DNA of 64,000 nucleotides from Phormidium willei BDU 130791 (GTDB taxonomy: Bacteria > Cyanobacteriota > Cyanobacteriia > Cyanobacteriales > Geitlerinemataceae): NCBI GenBank assembly GCA_001637315.1, contig LSZA01000003.1, positions 26,733 through 90,732 on the forward strand, written 5' to 3'. The stretch's first letter is position 1; the number at the start of each line of letters is the position of its first letter. The notes under the pieces are model-generated. The model had not been told where the DNA came from, ran no database searches, and saw nothing but the letters and a program-made list of their open reading frames with translations. A program made the translations under genes and the position numbers. Below, piece by piece: positions 39,277 through 48,945 of this stretch.

Positions 39277-41985
39277 ATGGGTGTTTTAACCTATCTCACT
39301 CCCCAACAGGTCCTCATCAACACGCCAACAGTGTTAGAGGGAACCTATGACCCCCAACAAATTGCCAAAATCTCGGTAGCGGCGGAGGATCGCTTCCCCC
39401 TCCCCGTTACAGTCAACGCTAGTGAGGGACTATGGCGAGTTCACCTCGATCGCGGGTTCAATCAAGCCGGGATTCGTTGGTTTCGTCTCAAGGGGACCAA
39501 TAGCCAGAATACCGTCGTCGGCGATCGCGTCTTCTATGTCACCGTCAATACTAGCCCCCTAATTACCGCAGATGACCTCAAACTCACCCTAAGCCAACGC
39601 ACCTGGTTCAAAGCCGCCCCCATCCAAAGTAACCAATTGGATGAACACCAAAAAATTCGCCTCGAAGCTGGAGAAACCCTGCGCCTGCGTCGCTATACCC
39701 TAGAAGGAAATCATCTCGGGGTAGAATTGGAGTCGCGGCGATCGCCCGTCGGCACCTTTGGCTATCTCTACGAACCCCACACCAAGCTTGAAGTCGGCGG
39801 CTTACCCTTCTACTTCAACGAAGCCAGTCTCCCCGAACCGCCCCCCGGAACGCTTCTCCTCTGGGTAACCCATGACACCAAAATCAAACAAATTCCCGAG
39901 AGTTCCAGCCTCCTCTCAGAAAGCCAGCAAGCCGAACTCCTCAAAGGACAAATCTTTTTCATCACCGGTTACGCCTGTGTCAGCGGTCATTATCGCGTCA
40001 GCCTCGTCGATGACATGACCATTCCCGGATTCGGCAACAGCGGCTTTCTCTACAACCTCCATGTCCGTCTCAGCCAGGATTCCACTTGGCTGGCCTACAA
40101 CAGCCAACAAGTGGTCATGACCGTGTTACGGCCAACGGACTTTAAAAAACGGCCCGCCGATAGGACCACCCTCTCCGACTCAGAGAAAGTCGGCCTTCCC
40201 GCCACCCGAATTTACGGCGTTGAGCGTTACGAATGGGAAGCCAGCTATCTCAAACTGACCCTAACCGAGAATTTCCCCGGCTTCGGTCAAACGGGCTATA
40301 TCTCCCCAGACTATGTTGAATTCCAAAAGACTGGACAACCGTTTCTCATTGCCCCAACCCTAAACTACACCGGTCCAAACGAGGTTCTCGTCAAAACCCC
40401 AACCACACTCACAGGACGTTTCGATCGCAACCAAGTCACATCGATCTCCGTCGTCGCCGAAGATAAGTTTTCCCTTCCGGTCACCCTAAACACCAGTAAC
40501 GGAACCTGGCAAGTCGCCCTAAACAACGGATTTCAAGATGAAGGCTTGCGTTGGCTGCGCCTGCGGGGAACCAATGCCAACGGGGCTACGGTTCATAACC
40601 AAATTCTTTACATCACCGTTACGACCGACGCAGAAACCCTCGGAGACCCCTTAACCCTAACCATCCTGGAAAAAACCTGGTTTAAAGTAGCCCCCCTCGA
40701 TAGCAACCGTCTCGATGCTGGGCAACTCCTGGAACTGCAAGCGGGTTTAGAACTCGACGTTGAACAGTATGCTTATATTGATGGCCATCTGCAAGTTCGC
40801 CTGACTCAACCCCTCAATCCCATTGGCGACTTTGGCTATCTCTACGAACCCCATGTCCAATTACGCAAAGGCGATCGCCCCTTCGTCTTCCAAGTTAGCA
40901 ATCTCCCGGAAGTTCCCAGCCAAGCCCAACTCCTCGTCACCCGCAACACCCACATCAAAACCTCCACCGAACCCGAAGCCAGCCTCCCCGCCAACATCAA
41001 AGCCCGCCTACTCAAAGGACAAACCTTTGGCATTCGCGGCTATGCCTCCATCGCCGGTCATTTCCGAGTAACCCTAACCGAATCCATCCCCGGCTTTGGC
41101 AACATTGGCTATGTCTTCTGGCAACATGTGGAACTGGTTCGCGATGGGAAATCCCTCCCCTATGACCCAGAAGCCCTGACAGTCACCATGCGTCAGCAAA
41201 CCATCCTCAAACGCCGTCCCGTCCCCAGTAGCGAACTCAGCCGTGATGACCAAGTCACCTTGCCCCTCGGCCGTGTCTATGGGGTCAGCAGTTACGCCAC
41301 CGACCCCGTTTCCAATCATGTGCGAGTGGCGTTAACGGAAGAATTACCCGGATATGGCAACACGGGTTATCTGTTTCTGGATCATGTCTGGGTGCGACGA
41401 GGGGCAGATGGGGTTGAGTTATCCCCACCCCCAGCGCCCACCCCAACCCCAGCGCCACCTCCCTCGACCCTACCGAGTCGTAAGGAGTTGAATGTGCCGT
41501 ACTTCTCGCAACGGGACAATCCCGAGTATTCTTGGGCCACCTGTAACCCCACCTCGGCGGCCATGGTCTTGTACTACTACGGGGTACGGCCGACAGTACG
41601 GCGACTTCTCTCGGATGAGTTATTTCAGTGGATTGTACGTCGCTATGGCATCGGCGGGCAAACAGACCACGGGGCCTTATCGGAGGTGATTCGTGCCTAT
41701 GGCTTCCGCACCACCTTTAGTACCCGGCGGCGTTGGGCTGAAATTGATAAAGAGATTGCTGAAGGTCGTCCGGTGGTCTTACCGGGCTATTTCACCGCCA
41801 CGGGTCATGTGGTGACGGTGATTGGCTATACGCCTTCAGGTTTGATTGTCAATGACCCTTGGGGCAATGCCCTAACGGGGTATCGGGATACCTATGGGGC
41901 GCGATTGTTCTACCCCAATGGTTTCTTGTTAGATAAATGTGGCCGAGATGGGGATCTCTGGGCTCACTTTATCTACCCCAATTGA
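39277..41985 (+). CDS. Duplicated-module protein with C-terminal C39-like peptidase domain
   Basis: A 902-residue protein. Residues 1-355 and 361-700 are an internal duplication: each starts with a Pro-Gln/Asn-x-VLI/VK-TPT beta domain followed by three SH3-like segments ending in LTE-PGFGNTGYL repeats. A Pro/Thr linker (about 710-735) leads to a peptidase C39-like domain: YFSQRDN glutamine, the cysteine in TCNPTSAAM (about 756), the histidine in TGHVVTVIGY (about 844) and an Asn-Asp in VNDPWGN (about 860). All catalytic residues are present, so a cysteine protease or amidase acting on peptide or peptidoglycan is plausible. No signal peptide is seen. Confidence 0.8.
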   Translation: MGVLTYLTPQQVLINTPTVLEGTYDPQQIAKISVAAEDRFPLPVTVNASEGLWRVHLDRGFNQAGIRWFRLKGTNSQNTVVGDRVFYVTVNTSPLITADDLKLTLSQRTWFKAAPIQSNQLDEHQKIRLEAGETLRLRRYTLEGNHLGVELESRRSPVGTFGYLYEPHTKLEVGGLPFYFNEASLPEPPPGTLLLWVTHDTKIKQIPESSSLLSESQQAELLKGQIFFITGYACVSGHYRVSLVDDMTIPGFGNSGFLYNLHVRLSQDSTWLAYNSQQVVMTVLRPTDFKKRPADRTTLSDSEKVGLPATRIYGVERYEWEASYLKLTLTENFPGFGQTGYISPDYVEFQKTGQPFLIAPTLNYTGPNEVLVKTPTTLTGRFDRNQVTSISVVAEDKFSLPVTLNTSNGTWQVALNNGFQDEGLRWLRLRGTNANGATVHNQILYITVTTDAETLGDPLTLTILEKTWFKVAPLDSNRLDAGQLLELQAGLELDVEQYAYIDGHLQVRLTQPLNPIGDFGYLYEPHVQLRKGDRPFVFQVSNLPEVPSQAQLLVTRNTHIKTSTEPEASLPANIKARLLKGQTFGIRGYASIAGHFRVTLTESIPGFGNIGYVFWQHVELVRDGKSLPYDPEALTVTMRQQTILKRRPVPSSELSRDDQVTLPLGRVYGVSSYATDPVSNHVRVALTEELPGYGNTGYLFLDHVWVRRGADGVELSPPPAPTPTPAPPPSTLPSRKELNVPYFSQRDNPEYSWATCNPTSAAMVLYYYGVRPTVRRLLSDELFQWIVRRYGIGGQTDHGALSEVIRAYGFRTTFSTRRRWAEIDKEIAEGRPVVLPGYFTATGHVVTVIGYTPSGLIVNDPWGNALTGYRDTYGARLFYPNGFLLDKCGRDGDLWAHFIYPN

Positions 41986-41992
41986 TGCCGTC

Positions 41993-42535
41993 TTACACCC
42001 ACCAGGGACGTTCTCCGGTGCGGGGATCGGTTTCAGTCCAGGGCGCTAGCCAGATGCGATCGCCCTTCACCTCGACATGAGCAATTTTCAAGGGTCGGTT
42101 GGCTGGCCCCCGCAACACGTTGCCTTGGTCATCATAGCGAGATCCATGACAGGGACATTGGAATTCTCCCGCTGTGGCATTCCAGGGGAAAGTACAGCCG
42201 AGGTGAGTACAGTTATCGACAATCCCCATCGCGTTAAGCTGTCCGTCGGCTTCCACCGTCAGATAGGTAGGTTCGCCATCTAAGCCTGCAATCAAGGCGC
42301 GGGTTCCGGCCGGTTGGCTGAGAATCTGTTGGGCCGGGATAGGATGGCCGAGTTTATCTTTGGCCACAATGGCCCCGCTACCATCGCCCTCTTTCGGGGG
42401 AACCAGATAACGCAAGGCTGGATAGGCGGCACCGCCCACTGCGGCGGCAACGGTTGCGCCGGTCAGAAAGTTGAGTAACTGACGGCGAGACAGATCTGGG
42501 GCTGGGTTGTTGTTAATCGGTACGTTAGTCGTCAT
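41993..42535 (-). CDS. petC: Cytochrome b6f Rieske iron-sulfur protein, PetC2-like
   Basis: A 180-residue Rieske protein with an N-terminal membrane anchor (about 20-45, preceded by SRRQLLNF) and the 2Fe-2S ligands in CTHLGC and CPCHGS (about 109-114 and 128-133). It transfers electrons from plastoquinol to cytochrome f. The main petC normally lies directly before petA; here petA is absent, and the segment AKDKLGHPIPAQQIL and TRALIAGL recall the alternative Synechocystis PetC2 rather than PetC1. That assignment is from memory of sequence and therefore moderate. It converges with the C39-like gene, 7 bp apart. Confidence 0.9.
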   Translation of the reverse strand: MTTNVPINNNPAPDLSRRQLLNFLTGATVAAAVGGAAYPALRYLVPPKEGDGSGAIVAKDKLGHPIPAQQILSQPAGTRALIAGLDGEPTYLTVEADGQLNAMGIVDNCTHLGCTFPWNATAGEFQCPCHGSRYDDQGNVLRGPANRPLKIAHVEVKGDRIWLAPWTETDPRTGERPWWV

Positions 42536-42635
42536 AGAATCCTTCTAATTGCATCATTGCATCGTGCAAATCAATAAATCTTCAAATATCGTTGCACTTG
42601 TTTATATTTTATGCCTATTTAGTTAAACTTGCCAC

Positions 42636-42679
42636 AAAAAAACGCCTGAAGCGGTGGGGATTCCCCCACATCTCCAGGC
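42636..42679 (-). terminator. Terminator of the 442-residue membrane protein gene
   Basis: On the minus strand a hairpin with GCCTG/CAGGC base and GTGGGG/CCCCAC tip is followed by TTTTTTT (42636-42642). It ends 13 bp after the stop codon and keeps that gene separate from petC. Confidence 0.85.
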
Positions 42680-42691
42680 TACCCCCCGACG

Positions 42692-44020
42692 CTATGACCC
42701 GGAATCGAGGCGATCGCGCCACTCTTGATCAATCTTATCCGACTGCTCAAATTCTTGTTGCGCAATATCCTTTTCTGTGGTATAGGCGAGGTCATCAGTC
42801 CCGATCGCCGTTTCCTGGGCAAACTGACGAGCATAATCGAGTTTGGGTCGCAACTGGGGTTCAAGGCGTTCAAACTCCAGCGCCCGTTCCTGACGTTCAG
42901 CATTGCGCCGTTGCACCTTTTGATTGCGCCGTTGAATCCAGAAATAGCGCACCAGAGGAACCGTTAAAAAAGCAATTCCGTAAGCAATCAAGAGCCAGTA
43001 AATCGCATCAACAAAAGCCACCAAACCGCCCAATTCCGCGACGATTTCCTGAACTTCAGGATTCTGTAACAGAACCCCTAAAATGCCTCCACCAATCACA
43101 TTGACCGCCCCTAACCCAATGGACATCGAAATCTGCCCAGATGTTGCTTGGCTAAAGGTCCAGGGCGATTCCGTTAAATAGGTTTCCACGGGTTTACGGC
43201 GCTGTTGCGTCGCCGTCACCTGTAACTCAGGAAACCGATAGACCAAATTCCCCTCAGGGCTAACTTCAGGAAGTCCATCAAACTTCGATAACACCGGAAT
43301 CATATAGTCTTCCGTTTCCCGAGAAAACTGATTTCCCAAATTATCTAAATAGGGAGCAATTTGCTCAGCAACCACTACCCCATTATGATTACGAATCACC
43401 TGAGCGATATCCTTCCAGCGGCGTTCTTCCAAATCAGCATTGGGGTTTCCATCCCCAAACAGAAAAGAAAACACCGCTTCTAAGAAATTCAACTCCGAAC
43501 CATCTCGGCCCGCTTTCGCCTTGCGTTGGCGCTGGCGTTGAGGGTTAGGATCATAGAACCAAAACAGGTCCCCAATCCAGAAGCGGGGGATAAAAAACAG
43601 TCCGCCTCCGCCTCCCCGGCTACTACTGCGGCCCCCACCGCCATTATCATCACGGCTAGAATTGAGAGCAACAATAATGATGGTGATGGTCACAAAAATG
43701 AGAATAATTGAGACAATCAGCAAAGTTCCGAAGGAGATCCGGATTAGATAAAACAGAACCTTCGAGATCTTGTCCCACCAGGCCCTTAACCGAAGCCGTA
43801 AAAACTTCCCTCGCAGGATGTTGCGAAAATTGCGGGGGAAGTCATAGACAATATCGCCAGTTTCTGCGACTTGTAAATGGGCGTTGGCATCGGAGGCCAG
43901 AGCCAGCAGTCCTTTTTGCGCTAAGTTAACATCGAGTCCGGCTTGACTGGCCACATCGCCGACCGTGACGCGGTAGTCGAGTCCTTCTACCGCTTGCATA
44001 ATCTTGGGGTTGGGAGCCAT
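42692..44020 (-). CDS. Membrane protein resembling plastid At5g03900 family
   Basis: A 442-residue protein. The N terminus (about 1-60) looks like a small winged-helix or PCI-like domain; two hydrophobic segments (about 88-116) and another pair (about 305-345) are membrane-spanning. In between, a Gly/Ser/Arg-rich linker and a repeat of the winged-helix-like module (about 205-260) occur. The chain ends in a charged coiled-coil tail. This order recalls an uncharacterised protein family shared by cyanobacteria and chloroplasts (Arabidopsis At5g03900). Function unknown; the name is from memory. Confidence 0.6.
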   Translation of the reverse strand: MAPNPKIMQAVEGLDYRVTVGDVASQAGLDVNLAQKGLLALASDANAHLQVAETGDIVYDFPRNFRNILRGKFLRLRLRAWWDKISKVLFYLIRISFGTLLIVSIILIFVTITIIIVALNSSRDDNGGGGRSSSRGGGGGLFFIPRFWIGDLFWFYDPNPQRQRQRKAKAGRDGSELNFLEAVFSFLFGDGNPNADLEERRWKDIAQVIRNHNGVVVAEQIAPYLDNLGNQFSRETEDYMIPVLSKFDGLPEVSPEGNLVYRFPELQVTATQQRRKPVETYLTESPWTFSQATSGQISMSIGLGAVNVIGGGILGVLLQNPEVQEIVAELGGLVAFVDAIYWLLIAYGIAFLTVPLVRYFWIQRRNQKVQRRNAERQERALEFERLEPQLRPKLDYARQFAQETAIGTDDLAYTTEKDIAQQEFEQSDKIDQEWRDRLDSGS

Positions 44021-44083
44021 TCTGTCCTACTTGAACCACCTACTCCGTTATAACAGATTTGGCATTTCTCATGGGCCTTTCCC

Positions 44084-44707
44084 TCACCAGGAGATTCGCG
44101 GAAAAGCGAAGGAGTCGATGACCATTTCTAGCACGTCCACCTCCTGGGGTGCGATCGCGCCTCCAGAATCGCCCACAAAAATGTGAATCAGATGCTCACC
44201 ATCGGGATGTAACAGAGCGGCATTGTACGTGATATGGTTAGCGCGAAACTCTTGTATCCAGGTGATGGCCTCCTCTCCGGCGATCGTATTTCGGGTGAAG
44301 TCCCGGTTTTGAGAGATGGCGGGGTCCAAGATATCTTCAATCTGCTGCACATGGCTCGGACGCGGTTTAATCTCGACAATAACATCCGAGACTTGATGGC
44401 CCGCACCCCTAGGACCATGGTCTCTAGCACAGTCGAGAAAAGCCACATCCGTCGGATTACGAATCGAGAGGCGGAGTGTATCGGCCATGCGGGGGTCATC
44501 GTCCCAAATTATCTCATAGTTGCGGGGAATCTCGAAACGTAGGTCATGGCGGGGGATGACCGCATCCCGACGTTCAGACGAGGGAGGTTCTGGGTTCTCG
44601 TTGGAACATACAGAGGAGGGCGGGTTGGCCATCAACGGGGGATTGGGAAGCCAGCAAAGTCCCAGAACAGCCGGTACAATTATCGCGGTGAGCCAAGGCG
44701 TTTTCAT
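44084..44707 (-). CDS. Secreted protein, function unknown
   Basis: About 207 residues from ATG 44707. A signal peptide ends near residue 25. The mature chain is beta-rich, with [18 protein letters not shown] and [14 protein letters not shown] stretches, resembling small periplasmic lipoprotein-like folds, but I do not recognise the family. ATG 44707 is chosen over 44737 because it starts directly before the hydrophobic core ([11 protein letters not shown]). The start lies only 18 bp from the divergent ddl start. Confidence 0.65.
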   Translation of the reverse strand: MKTPWLTAIIVPAVLGLCWLPNPPLMANPPSSVCSNENPEPPSSERRDAVIPRHDLRFEIPRNYEIIWDDDPRMADTLRLSIRNPTDVAFLDCARDHGPRGAGHQVSDVIVEIKPRPSHVQQIEDILDPAISQNRDFTRNTIAGEEAITWIQEFRANHITYNAALLHPDGEHLIHIFVGDSGGAIAPQEVDVLEMVIDSFAFPRISW

Positions 44708-44725
44708 AGTGGAGATTTTGAGGAT

Positions 44726-45790
44726 ATGACAAAACAACAGGTGGGACTGCTATTTGGCGGACGTTCCGGGGAACATGAGGTCTCGATTTCGTCAGCCCGG
44801 GCGATCGCCAAAGCGCTCTTGTCCGCTGATAATACCAGTCGCTATGACGTCTATCCCTTTTATATCAGTAAGACGGGACAGTGGTATGGCCCCGAGGTCG
44901 CCCAGGAAGTTTTAGACTCGCGACAGCCACTGAACCCAGAATCCGAGGGGGATCACGCCAGGCTTTGGTCCTTTCCTCCAGAAGCCGCCGCGATGACGGT
45001 CTGGTTCCCGATTCTCCATGGCCCCAATGGCGAAGATGGCACGATTCAAGGCCTATTACAGTTAATGCAAGTTCCCTTTGTCGGATCCGGGGTTCTCGGT
45101 TCGGCGGTGGGAATGGATAAACTGGCGATGAAGTCAGCGTTTGCCCAGGCGGGACTTCCTCAGGTGGCCTATCGCGAGATTCGCCGTCATGAGATTTGGT
45201 CCAATCCCTGCGTATTTCCCAAACTCTGCGATGAGATTGATGCAGCATTGGGCTATCCCTGTTTTGTCAAACCGGCTAATTTAGGGTCTTCTGTGGGAAT
45301 TTCCAAGGTGCGATCGCGCAGTGAGTTTGAAGCGGCCTTAGATAGTGCCGCCAGTTACGATCGCCGCGTCATCGTCGAGGCCGCCGTTGCCAACGCGCGG
45401 GAAGTCGAATGTGCCGTCCTGGGAACCGACAACCCCCGCGTTTCGGTGATTGGTGAAATTCGCTTTCAGAGTGATTTCTACGACTATGAGACCAAATATA
45501 CAGCCGGCCAGGCCGATTTATTGATTCCCGCACCTCTCCCCGATACGATTACCCGACAGATTCGTGAGTTAGCGGCCCAAGCCTTCACCGCCGTGGATGC
45601 GTCTGGCTTATCTCGGGTGGACTTCTTCTATCAGGAGGAGACGGGGGAGATTTTCCTCAATGAGATCAACACCCTCCCCGGCTTCACCGCCACCAGTATG
45701 TATCCGCAATTGTGGCAGGCGACGGGGATCTCCTTCCCCGAGTTAGTGCATCAGTTACTGGCCTTTGCCTTGGAAGAAACTGATGGTTAA
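44726..45790 (+). CDS. ddl: D-alanine-D-alanine ligase
   Basis: A 354-residue ATP-grasp enzyme that makes the D-Ala-D-Ala dipeptide for peptidoglycan. The [18 protein letters not shown]-terminal motif (about 9-25), the HGPNGEDG loop (about 100), the lysine in [13 protein letters not shown] (about 182) and the metal site [10 protein letters not shown] (about 313) are present. The tyrosine-type loop that selects D-alanine cannot be judged with certainty. The ATG at 44726 matches the usual start; a longer frame from 44546 is rejected. Its end overlaps the start of the acetyltransferase. Confidence 0.96.
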   Translation: MTKQQVGLLFGGRSGEHEVSISSARAIAKALLSADNTSRYDVYPFYISKTGQWYGPEVAQEVLDSRQPLNPESEGDHARLWSFPPEAAAMTVWFPILHGPNGEDGTIQGLLQLMQVPFVGSGVLGSAVGMDKLAMKSAFAQAGLPQVAYREIRRHEIWSNPCVFPKLCDEIDAALGYPCFVKPANLGSSVGISKVRSRSEFEAALDSAASYDRRVIVEAAVANAREVECAVLGTDNPRVSVIGEIRFQSDFYDYETKYTAGQADLLIPAPLPDTITRQIRELAAQAFTAVDASGLSRVDFFYQEETGEIFLNEINTLPGFTATSMYPQLWQATGISFPELVHQLLAFALEETDG

Positions 45791-46274
45791 GGGAGAGTAT
45801 TTAGACTTTAGCATTCGTCCCTGGACCGCCGGCGATCGCATCCCAGCGGGCCGTCTCATTGCCTCAATTCTCCTCGAATACGGTCTCCCCTGGGAACCTG
45901 AAGGGGCCGATCGCGATGTGGTGGAAGTCGAACGCTTCTATCTCGAAACCGGAGGCGGCTTCTGGGTGGTACACCAGGGAGACACCCTTGTGGGAACCGC
46001 TGGATTTTACCCAGTGTCTCGGGGCGATCGCGCCGTGGAATTGCGTAAAATGTATCTCATCCCCTCAGTTCGAGGTCGTGGCTTAGGGACGTTTCTGCTG
46101 CAAGAATTAGAAGCCGAAATCCAACAACGAGGCTTTCACACCATTTGGGTCGAAACCGCCAGCATTCTCCAGGAAGCCGTCACCTTCTACGAACGCCACC
46201 ACTATCTCCCCGCCACTGGAGTTGAGACCGAACGGTGCGATCGCATCTATTGCAAAACCTTCCCCCCCACCTAA
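45783..46274 (+). CDS. GNAT family N-acetyltransferase
   Basis: About 163 residues. The acetyl-CoA binding motif A is visible as [20 protein letters not shown] (about 90-109), followed by ALxFYER-like VTFYERHHY (about 140). The start ATG 45783 overlaps the last eight bases of ddl (stop at 45788-45790), so it is probably translationally coupled to ddl. Substrate unknown; a link with cell wall metabolism is only positional. Confidence 0.87.
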   Translation: MVKGEYLDFSIRPWTAGDRIPAGRLIASILLEYGLPWEPEGADRDVVEVERFYLETGGGFWVVHQGDTLVGTAGFYPVSRGDRAVELRKMYLIPSVRGRGLGTFLLQELEAEIQQRGFHTIWVETASILQEAVTFYERHHYLPATGVETERCDRIYCKTFPPT

Positions 46275-46300
46275 CTAACCCTCCTTATCTCGTATTAACC

Positions 46301-46807
46301 ATGTCCGAGTTGTATGTGTCGTGGTCAGACTATCATCGCACCGTTGAACGTTTGGCCGTACAAATTTATAAATCCCAATGGGAATTTGACGAAATCATCT
46401 GTTTGGCCCGAGGAGGATTACGGGTGGGAGATACCCTCTCTCGTATCTTTAACTGTCCCCTAGCGATTCTTTCAACAGCCTCCTATGGCGGTCCAGAAGG
46501 ACGAGAACAAGGGGAGGTAATTGTCTCCCGTTCCCTCTCCATGACCACCCCCAAACTGGGACAAAGACTGCTAATTGTGGATGATTTAGTCGATTCTGGA
46601 GATTCCCTCAAAGCGGTATTGGCTTGGCTGTATGACCATTATGGTCAGCACATTTCAGAACTGAGAACAGCGGTGTTATGGTGTAAGGCTTGTACGACCT
46701 TTACTCCTGATTATTATGTTCGCTATTTAGAGGATAATCCTTGGATTCATCAGCCCTTTGAAGCCTATGACAAAATGGATTTATCTACGTTTTCTGAAGA
46801 TGAGTAA
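46301..46807 (+). CDS. Phosphoribosyltransferase family protein
   Basis: A 168-residue type I phosphoribosyltransferase. The PRPP-binding loop is LLIVDDLVDSGDSLKAV (about residues 90-106); the N-terminal VSWSDYHRTVERLA and CLARGGLRVGD segments are typical of the hypoxanthine/xanthine group and of its GPT-like cyanobacterial members. It probably recycles purine bases. ATG 46301 is chosen over the upstream 46235. The gene ends 42 bp before the convergent RTX protein. Confidence 0.87.
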   Translation: MSELYVSWSDYHRTVERLAVQIYKSQWEFDEIICLARGGLRVGDTLSRIFNCPLAILSTASYGGPEGREQGEVIVSRSLSMTTPKLGQRLLIVDDLVDSGDSLKAVLAWLYDHYGQHISELRTAVLWCKACTTFTPDYYVRYLEDNPWIHQPFEAYDKMDLSTFSEDE

Positions 46808-46848
46808 CGCCTTAAGTGATGTTGAACGGAGAACTCACTCTGTGGGGA

Positions 46849-48945
46849 TTAACCCAGTTCCCACTGGGCCGCCCCGATCGCCTCGGGAACAATACCGCGT
46901 AAAGTCGCCAACACCTCCCCAGTCGCGGCTACGCGAACCTGCGTGTCGTTACCCTCGGCGAGGAGTTGCAGTGACTCGAACGATAAACCACCTTGAAGGA
47001 GTAGGCGATCGCGATCAACCTCAAAGTCTTCAACAATATCGTGACCTCGTCCCACCTGCAACACAAAGCGATCGGCCCCCTCACCGCCAATCAGCAGATC
47101 ATCCCCAACGTCACCGCTGAGGACATCATCACCATCCCCACCCAGTAGCGTATCCGCCCCCTGGCCACCATACAGCGTGTCATTGCCGCGATCGCCCAAG
47201 AGTCGATCATTCCCCCGATTCCCAAACAGCAGATCCGCATCCTGTCCGCCAAAGAGACGGTCATCGCCGTCACCTCCGGCTAAAATATCGTTGCCCGTGT
47301 TTCCCGCCAGAACATCGTTCCCCGCGCCGCCGGCGAGGGTGTCGTCGCCCCCCAATCCGATGATCATGTCATTTCCAGCCAGTGCGTCGCCGAAATCATC
47401 CCCATCCGTCATGGCTATCTCATCCGGCCCCTCTGTGAAGATAAATGTTACCGGAGACGTGACGGGATCCGTTGTTCCAAACTCAAACGCGCCACTGTCG
47501 ATGGCCCCATCACGGAGTGCGCCGCGCAAATCCCCCGTCAGCCCCGACACCGACACCCCAGCATCGATCGCCGGACTCCCCGATTGCAACATGACCACCG
47601 GAATCCCCGCCGCATTACGTTGCAGCGGTTCCAAGAGCGGATCGGCAATCGTCACCGAGTTGGTCACATTCACATCAGTCGAATCATCGGGATTCTTGGG
47701 CGGAAACTGAAAATTCCCGCCGCCATCGCGGAAGACAAACCCCGTATGCTGCTTATTATTCCAGGGATTGTTGCCCGTACTACCCTCAACAATAGTATTC
47801 GTCAGCGTCACGTGAGTTCCGCCACCCCAGAATGCCCCCCCTTGAAATCCAGCGTGGTTGTCAGCAAAAGTGCTGTTCGTGATCTCCACGGGGTTCGAGC
47901 CATTAGAGAAGAGAATCGCCCCACCGAGTCCCTGAGTCTCCGAGGCACTCTCAGCGCGGTTTTCGGCAAACAGTGTGTTGATGATCGCTCCAGGAGCCTG
48001 CTCACCAATCCAAAGTCCGCCCCCTTGCTGTTCCGCCACGTTGCCCGCGATCGCCGTATCCCTAAGCGTGAACTCGCCGTTCCCTATCCGCAAGCCGCCG
48101 CCAAGGGCTTCTCCTGAACTGTTGGGGATGACGCGGTTATCGGCAATCACGCTATCCTCAATCACCACGCGATCAGGCGGATAGACAAACACGAACAGCC
48201 CGCCTCCCTGTCCCGCACCCTGGTTACCCTCAAACTGGCTGTTGCGGATGGAAATCATCCCGGAACTGCTGCCGTCATTGGCGCTCGCACCGTCGGTGTA
48301 GATCGCACCGCCGTAGTTGTCGCTGCGGTTGTCCCGAAAGATGCTGTTTTCGATGGTGAGTTGGCTGAGCAGGTTGTTAATGGCTCCGCCATAAGCGCCT
48401 CGGTTGTCCGTGAATTCACTGTTGCGAACGGTGAGTTCGCTTTCGCTCCAAATCAGAATAGCCCCCCCAGCGTGTTCGTTGCGTGCAGCGGTGGCATCAT
48501 TCCCGACAAAGCGACTGTCGTTGACGGTGAGACGACTGCGATAGCCGCTGTAGATCGCGCCGCCTCCCGTGGCTTCGGCGACGTTGTTGCGAAATTCGCT
48601 ATTTTCCAGGTTAACTACCGCTTCGAGTCCCGATCGCAGTCCGCCCCCTTCTCCGTTCACAGCGCGTCCGTCGGCGATGGTGAGCGATCGCAGCGTCACA
48701 GCGGTTCCCCGTCCCGTCACGTCCAAAACTCGATGGCGGTTGTTACCACTGAGGGTCAATCCGGGGGCGTCGGAACCGTCGAGGGTTAGGTTTTTGTCGA
48801 GTTCGAGGGTGCTATCGAGGGAGATGGTTTGACGGGCAAGGTCAGCGGCAAAATGGATGGTGTCGCCAGGTTGCGCCTGTTGCAGCATCTCGCGTAGGGA
48901 ACCTACACCGCGATCAAGGGTGCTCGTGACTAGAAGATCAGCCAT
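46849..48945 (-). CDS. Parallel beta-helix protein with C-terminal RTX repeats
   Basis: A 698-residue secreted-type protein. Residues 20-450 are a right-handed beta-helix with recurrent GGGAI/GGGLR turns and ENSxFxxN strands, as in polymorphic outer-membrane and choice-of-anchor proteins. A Ca-binding RTX region follows at about 515-640, with GGxGxDxLxGG nonapeptides (at least nine). No signal peptide is present, which fits type I secretion through a C-terminal signal. It is likely a surface or extracellular adhesin-like protein. Confidence 0.85.
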   Translation of the reverse strand: MADLLVTSTLDRGVGSLREMLQQAQPGDTIHFAADLARQTISLDSTLELDKNLTLDGSDAPGLTLSGNNRHRVLDVTGRGTAVTLRSLTIADGRAVNGEGGGLRSGLEAVVNLENSEFRNNVAEATGGGAIYSGYRSRLTVNDSRFVGNDATAARNEHAGGAILIWSESELTVRNSEFTDNRGAYGGAINNLLSQLTIENSIFRDNRSDNYGGAIYTDGASANDGSSSGMISIRNSQFEGNQGAGQGGGLFVFVYPPDRVVIEDSVIADNRVIPNSSGEALGGGLRIGNGEFTLRDTAIAGNVAEQQGGGLWIGEQAPGAIINTLFAENRAESASETQGLGGAILFSNGSNPVEITNSTFADNHAGFQGGAFWGGGTHVTLTNTIVEGSTGNNPWNNKQHTGFVFRDGGGNFQFPPKNPDDSTDVNVTNSVTIADPLLEPLQRNAAGIPVVMLQSGSPAIDAGVSVSGLTGDLRGALRDGAIDSGAFEFGTTDPVTSPVTFIFTEGPDEIAMTDGDDFGDALAGNDMIIGLGGDDTLAGGAGNDVLAGNTGNDILAGGDGDDRLFGGQDADLLFGNRGNDRLLGDRGNDTLYGGQGADTLLGGDGDDVLSGDVGDDLLIGGEGADRFVLQVGRGHDIVEDFEVDRDRLLLQGGLSFESLQLLAEGNDTQVRVAATGEVLATLRGIVPEAIGAAQWELG

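Noticed and set aside
44546..44725. Longer N terminus for ddl
   Set aside because: It would overlap the divergent secreted-protein gene and adds an Arg/Gly-rich stretch not found in D-Ala-D-Ala ligases; ATG 44726 matches the family.
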